DNA of 64,000 bases from Auanema rhodensis (taxonomy: Eukaryota; Nematoda; Chromadorea; Rhabditida; Rhabditidae), in the NCBI GenBank assembly GCA_964057225.1, contig OZ059894.1:10364131-10428130 (forward strand), read 5' to 3'. The first letter of the stretch is position 1. Each line of letters begins with the position of its first letter. Both the position numbers and the translations under genes were made by a program. Below the pieces are notes generated by a model, which was not told where the DNA came from, made no database searches, and was given only the letters and a program-made list of their open reading frames with translations. This document shows, piece by piece, positions 61,124 through 64,000 of the stretch.

Positions 61124-62111
61124 CTAAGCAGTTGGTGCTGGGGCAACGGTGGTGGTAGTTGCTTCAGCCTTAGCATGCTTCTCCTTCTTTCCTCCCTTCT
61201 TACCCTAAGAATATTCCATTAGAAAGTATAAATTATTTAGTTGTAACACTAACCTTGTGAGCCTTCTTAGATCCTTGCTTATCCTTACAGACCTTGACGG
61301 CATCCTTAAGCTCCTTCTTCTTAGAAACAAGAGCGTCATTCTTGTCGGTAGCTTGGCATCTACAAGGAGACTATGATATTTCGCCAACATAGTGAATTTT
61401 TCTACTTTTCATGCCAAAGAAGTGAAAGTTAGTTTTCAAATATTGAAAACTTTAGTTAAACTTTAGTTTTAGTTTTGGAAATCGAAACATAATTTATTCC
61501 AACTTACCCCTTGATAACACTGCAGCATTTGGCAATCTTGGCACATTGAGCTCTGAGTTTTCTGGCGTCCTTGGCACAAGTGTTCTTCTTATTATTTTTC
61601 TTTCCTTGTCTCTTCTCTCTCTTGGAAGCGTCAGTTGGAACCTTCTTCAACTAAAATTAAAGGCATGATGATCAGCTTCAGAAGGATAGTTTACCTTTTG
61701 TACTCCAGCTGCGCACTTTTTGGCTTTACGTCCAGTAAGAACCTCAGCATCTCCAGCCTTCTCCTTGATGCAGCCAATAATGTCAGTAGTTCTCTGGCTT
61801 TGGAGAGCGTGTAATTCATCTCCGATTTTCTTAGCCTCTTCGCAGAAGACCTTCTTCTGAAACAAATTTTCGTTTTTTTTTGGATTCAGGAAGTATATAT
61901 TTACATCTTTTTCACTATCGGCACCGCAATCAGCAAGACGAGTTTGAGCCTTCTCTAAACATTCAGCATATTCTTGGCAAATAGCGACCTGAAACGAAAA
62001 AAATTAATATAAACCTATGTCTGAAATGCATTATCTACTTACACCTTCAACCTCAGCATCAGCAGCAAAGCAAACTCCAACAATGGAAGCAAGAATGAGA
62101 TACCGGAACAT
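61124..62111 (-). CDS. Secreted Lys/Cys-rich protein (6 exons, 214 aa)
   Basis: Exons: 62043-62111, 61905-61988, 61695-61856, 61508-61650, 61254-61359, 61124-61204; phases close. Signal peptide MFRYLILASIVGVCFAADA, then a mature region with about a dozen cysteines in helical spacing (ICQEYAEC, LADCG, FCEEAKK, IIGCIKEKAGDA, KKCAAGV, AQCAKIAKCC, VCKDKQG), a very basic segment with a possible furin site (KREKRQGKKNNKK) and a C-terminal Lys-rich tail ending TTTTVAPAPTA. I do not recognise the family; it looks like an abundant nematode secreted protein. The codon choice (GCC, AAG, GGA, CTC) is more biased than in its neighbours, which suggests high expression. TTTTCAG lies 2 nt before the ATG, as for trans-spliced genes. 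Confidence 0.87.
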
Positions 62112-62436
62112 GGCTGAAAATGAAAATGAATTAGCAAAGAACAATATATTTATATGGACACCATATGAGAAAGAGAAAGAGAGAGAGAAAGATAGAGAGA
62201 GAGATTGAGAGAGAGAGAGAAAAGAAGAGGCACTGATCATAATTTTAGAACAGGAAGTTCATATGGTCTGTGTAAAAATATGAAGAACAGAGGTCGTGCT
62301 ATTAATTAAAGAATAATTGACTGAGCGGTTGATGAGTAATGCTCAAGGTCGTGAAGCTTGATTGTTCATTTGATGTCCGACGCAATGTTTCGGCAGCTTT
62401 TGTATTTAAGGGAGAACTGAGTCATAGAGAGAGAGA

Positions 62437-62476
<40 letters not shown>

Positions 62477-64000
62477 CACATGTGGAGGTAACGTGGCTTT
62501 TAAAAACAAATTTGATCATGGAAAAAAAGACAAAAAAGTATGAATTTTCATAAAAATGTTGAATTAACAGTATGCTGGATATTAAGTTAATATTTACTGT
62601 TGAATTGCTATAATATAAATTGAAGAGAAAGAAAAATAGGCAAAAGGAGATTGATGATGAAGTGAGAATAAGAGGACGATGTTGCCTATATAAATGAAAC
62701 TAAGTCTATAGAAGTGAAAGAAGAAAAGAGAGAATGACCTCTTTTTGAATAAAAAAAAGATAAAGGGATGAGAAGAGAGATTAGACTGTTATAGATAGGC
62801 AGTAGTAGTGTGTACCTCTCCTTACTAAGGTCTTGAACGAGCGGCGACAACCTTTTCATAATTATAGTTAAACTATATGTATTCATAAATTATGATTGTT
62901 AACTATACATATAGATATACATATATATGTATTATATAAGATCAAATAATACAATAAATTGTATTGTATAGTCTTCGATTGTTGAAACAAGGAAGTGTAA
63001 TACATACGAAACAAGGAATGGAACGATCAGTGCTGATTACGACCTTATATATACTCTTGGAAAACTGGGTTTCTAACGAACATTAAGTTCATGAAAAAGT
63101 TTCTTTAATGATCTTTAGTGATAGATTTTCTAAACAAAAGGTTGGATATAGGGCAAGAGAACACAAAATCAAAGAAGATGTCAACGAACAGGCTGAATTG
63201 TTGAACGTAGGTTGCTTTAGACCTGAATATCGCGCACATGATCACCCGTTTAAGCAATTGCTCTTAGATCTTAGATGCGAAAAAGATACATTGTTCACGC
63301 TTTTTAAGAATAAAATCTCAAATTGAAAGACCAATAGATATTTTGATTGAAGAAGAGCGTATGGTAGAAATCCCAGAGGAAGGTCGTCTTCCACTTTTCT
63401 GAATTTTGCTTGATATTCAGACGATTCTCTGAAGTTTGTTGTAAAACAAATCACAGAGAAGATAGATTGGTGTTCTAGTATTCATGTTAAGGATAGAATG
63501 CCCTTTAGATAACTAAAATATGTGAAAGAATGAATGAGGAAGTAAAGAATTACTGTTTATTGAAAAATTTTCAAAAATAATATGATTATTATCTAATAAA
63601 TTGAAAAGAAAATTTACTTTACATTGCTCTTTGGTTAAGGAATTTTGAGCAATCTTAAGGAATTTGAAGACTCAAATCCGGTGTAGTTTATGAGAAAACA
63701 AAAGAATTTCATCTTCACAGCAATTACAATTGAAGAGAGTAATTGTAAACAAAGAATTCGTTTGAAGAGCTTCAAATGGTCATTATGCCGAAGGGAAGTT
63801 GTGAAGAGTATTCTAGTAAATTCTCATGGCTGGCTATAAGAATTAAGCGACTTCTTGACAGAAAAGCTCATGGAAAATTAGAAGTGACACTAGCTAGACG
63901 GCCACAAGTGGAGCAGACGATGAAGATTCATGAGTTGAAAGCAAATGCACACTGTTGGCTAAAGTAAAGAAAGTAGTCAATGGACTTCTATCTATCGATT
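62112..64000. other. Upstream region without supported gene
   Basis: GA tracts near 62167-62222 and 62420-62468, the second ending in a run of nine or more G. Short + frames at 63108-63326 and 63776-63967 have reasonable composition but no recognisable domain or splice context; an exon of a gene extending beyond the window cannot be excluded. Confidence 0.5.
62420..62469. repeat. (GA)n followed by poly-G
   Basis: GA dinucleotides passing into an uninterrupted G run, about 310 bp upstream of the secreted Lys/Cys-rich protein gene. Confidence 0.95.

Overview
The window is nuclear DNA from a nematode. It is AT-rich, the genes are split into many short exons with mostly 45-150 bp introns, and 3' splice sites (TTTTCAG, but also TTTTAG and TTTAAG) often sit just upstream of initiator ATGs, as expected for spliced-leader acceptors. 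The decisive marker is an unc-60 ADF/cofilin locus. Two complete cofilin coding units share one initiator exon that consists of ATG alone, which is the arrangement known from Caenorhabditis elegans. I could not place the species more closely.

Layout. 1-11.0 kb is mostly non-coding and packed with GA/CT microsatellites, trinucleotide tracts and a 22-bp minisatellite, with one weak small secreted-protein candidate near 4 kb. 11.0-19.1 kb holds two minus-strand genes: a globin with long Ser/Arg-rich flanks (11 exons, 351 aa) and a STUM/SPEC3-family membrane protein (6 exons, 220 aa). 21.5-28.6 kb is a complete nidogen gene (39 exons, 1550 aa, minus). 28.6-43.3 kb is a 14.7-kb gene desert between the divergent nidogen and Ig genes; its low-complexity DNA changes from purine-rich to pyrimidine-rich on the + strand near 31-32.5 kb.

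43.3-55.4 kb is gene-dense: a two-Ig transmembrane protein (+), an unrecognised 182-aa protein (+), an ILF2/NF45-like DZF protein (-), cyclin K (+), a secreted and probably GPI-anchored carboxylesterase (-), and unc-60 (B and A units, -). 55.4-61.1 kb is the unc-60 upstream region plus AT-rich spacer with no supported gene. 61.1-62.1 kb holds a secreted Lys/Cys-rich protein (-). The last 1.9 kb has no supported gene.

Functionally this is a chromosomal neighbourhood rather than a pathway: basement-membrane and cell-surface proteins (nidogen, Ig protein, STUM), actin dynamics (UNC-60A/B), transcription and RNA regulation (cyclin K, NF45), plus a globin and an esterase. For the main gene models I assembled the exons by hand and the reading phase closes across every intron; those coordinates are therefore specific predictions. 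The most interesting non-genic features are a dispersed family of 9-11-bp-periodic CACGTGA arrays, the strand-asymmetric polypyrimidine organisation, and a GC-AG intron in UNC-60B. I saw no tRNA, rRNA, CRISPR or complete transposon.
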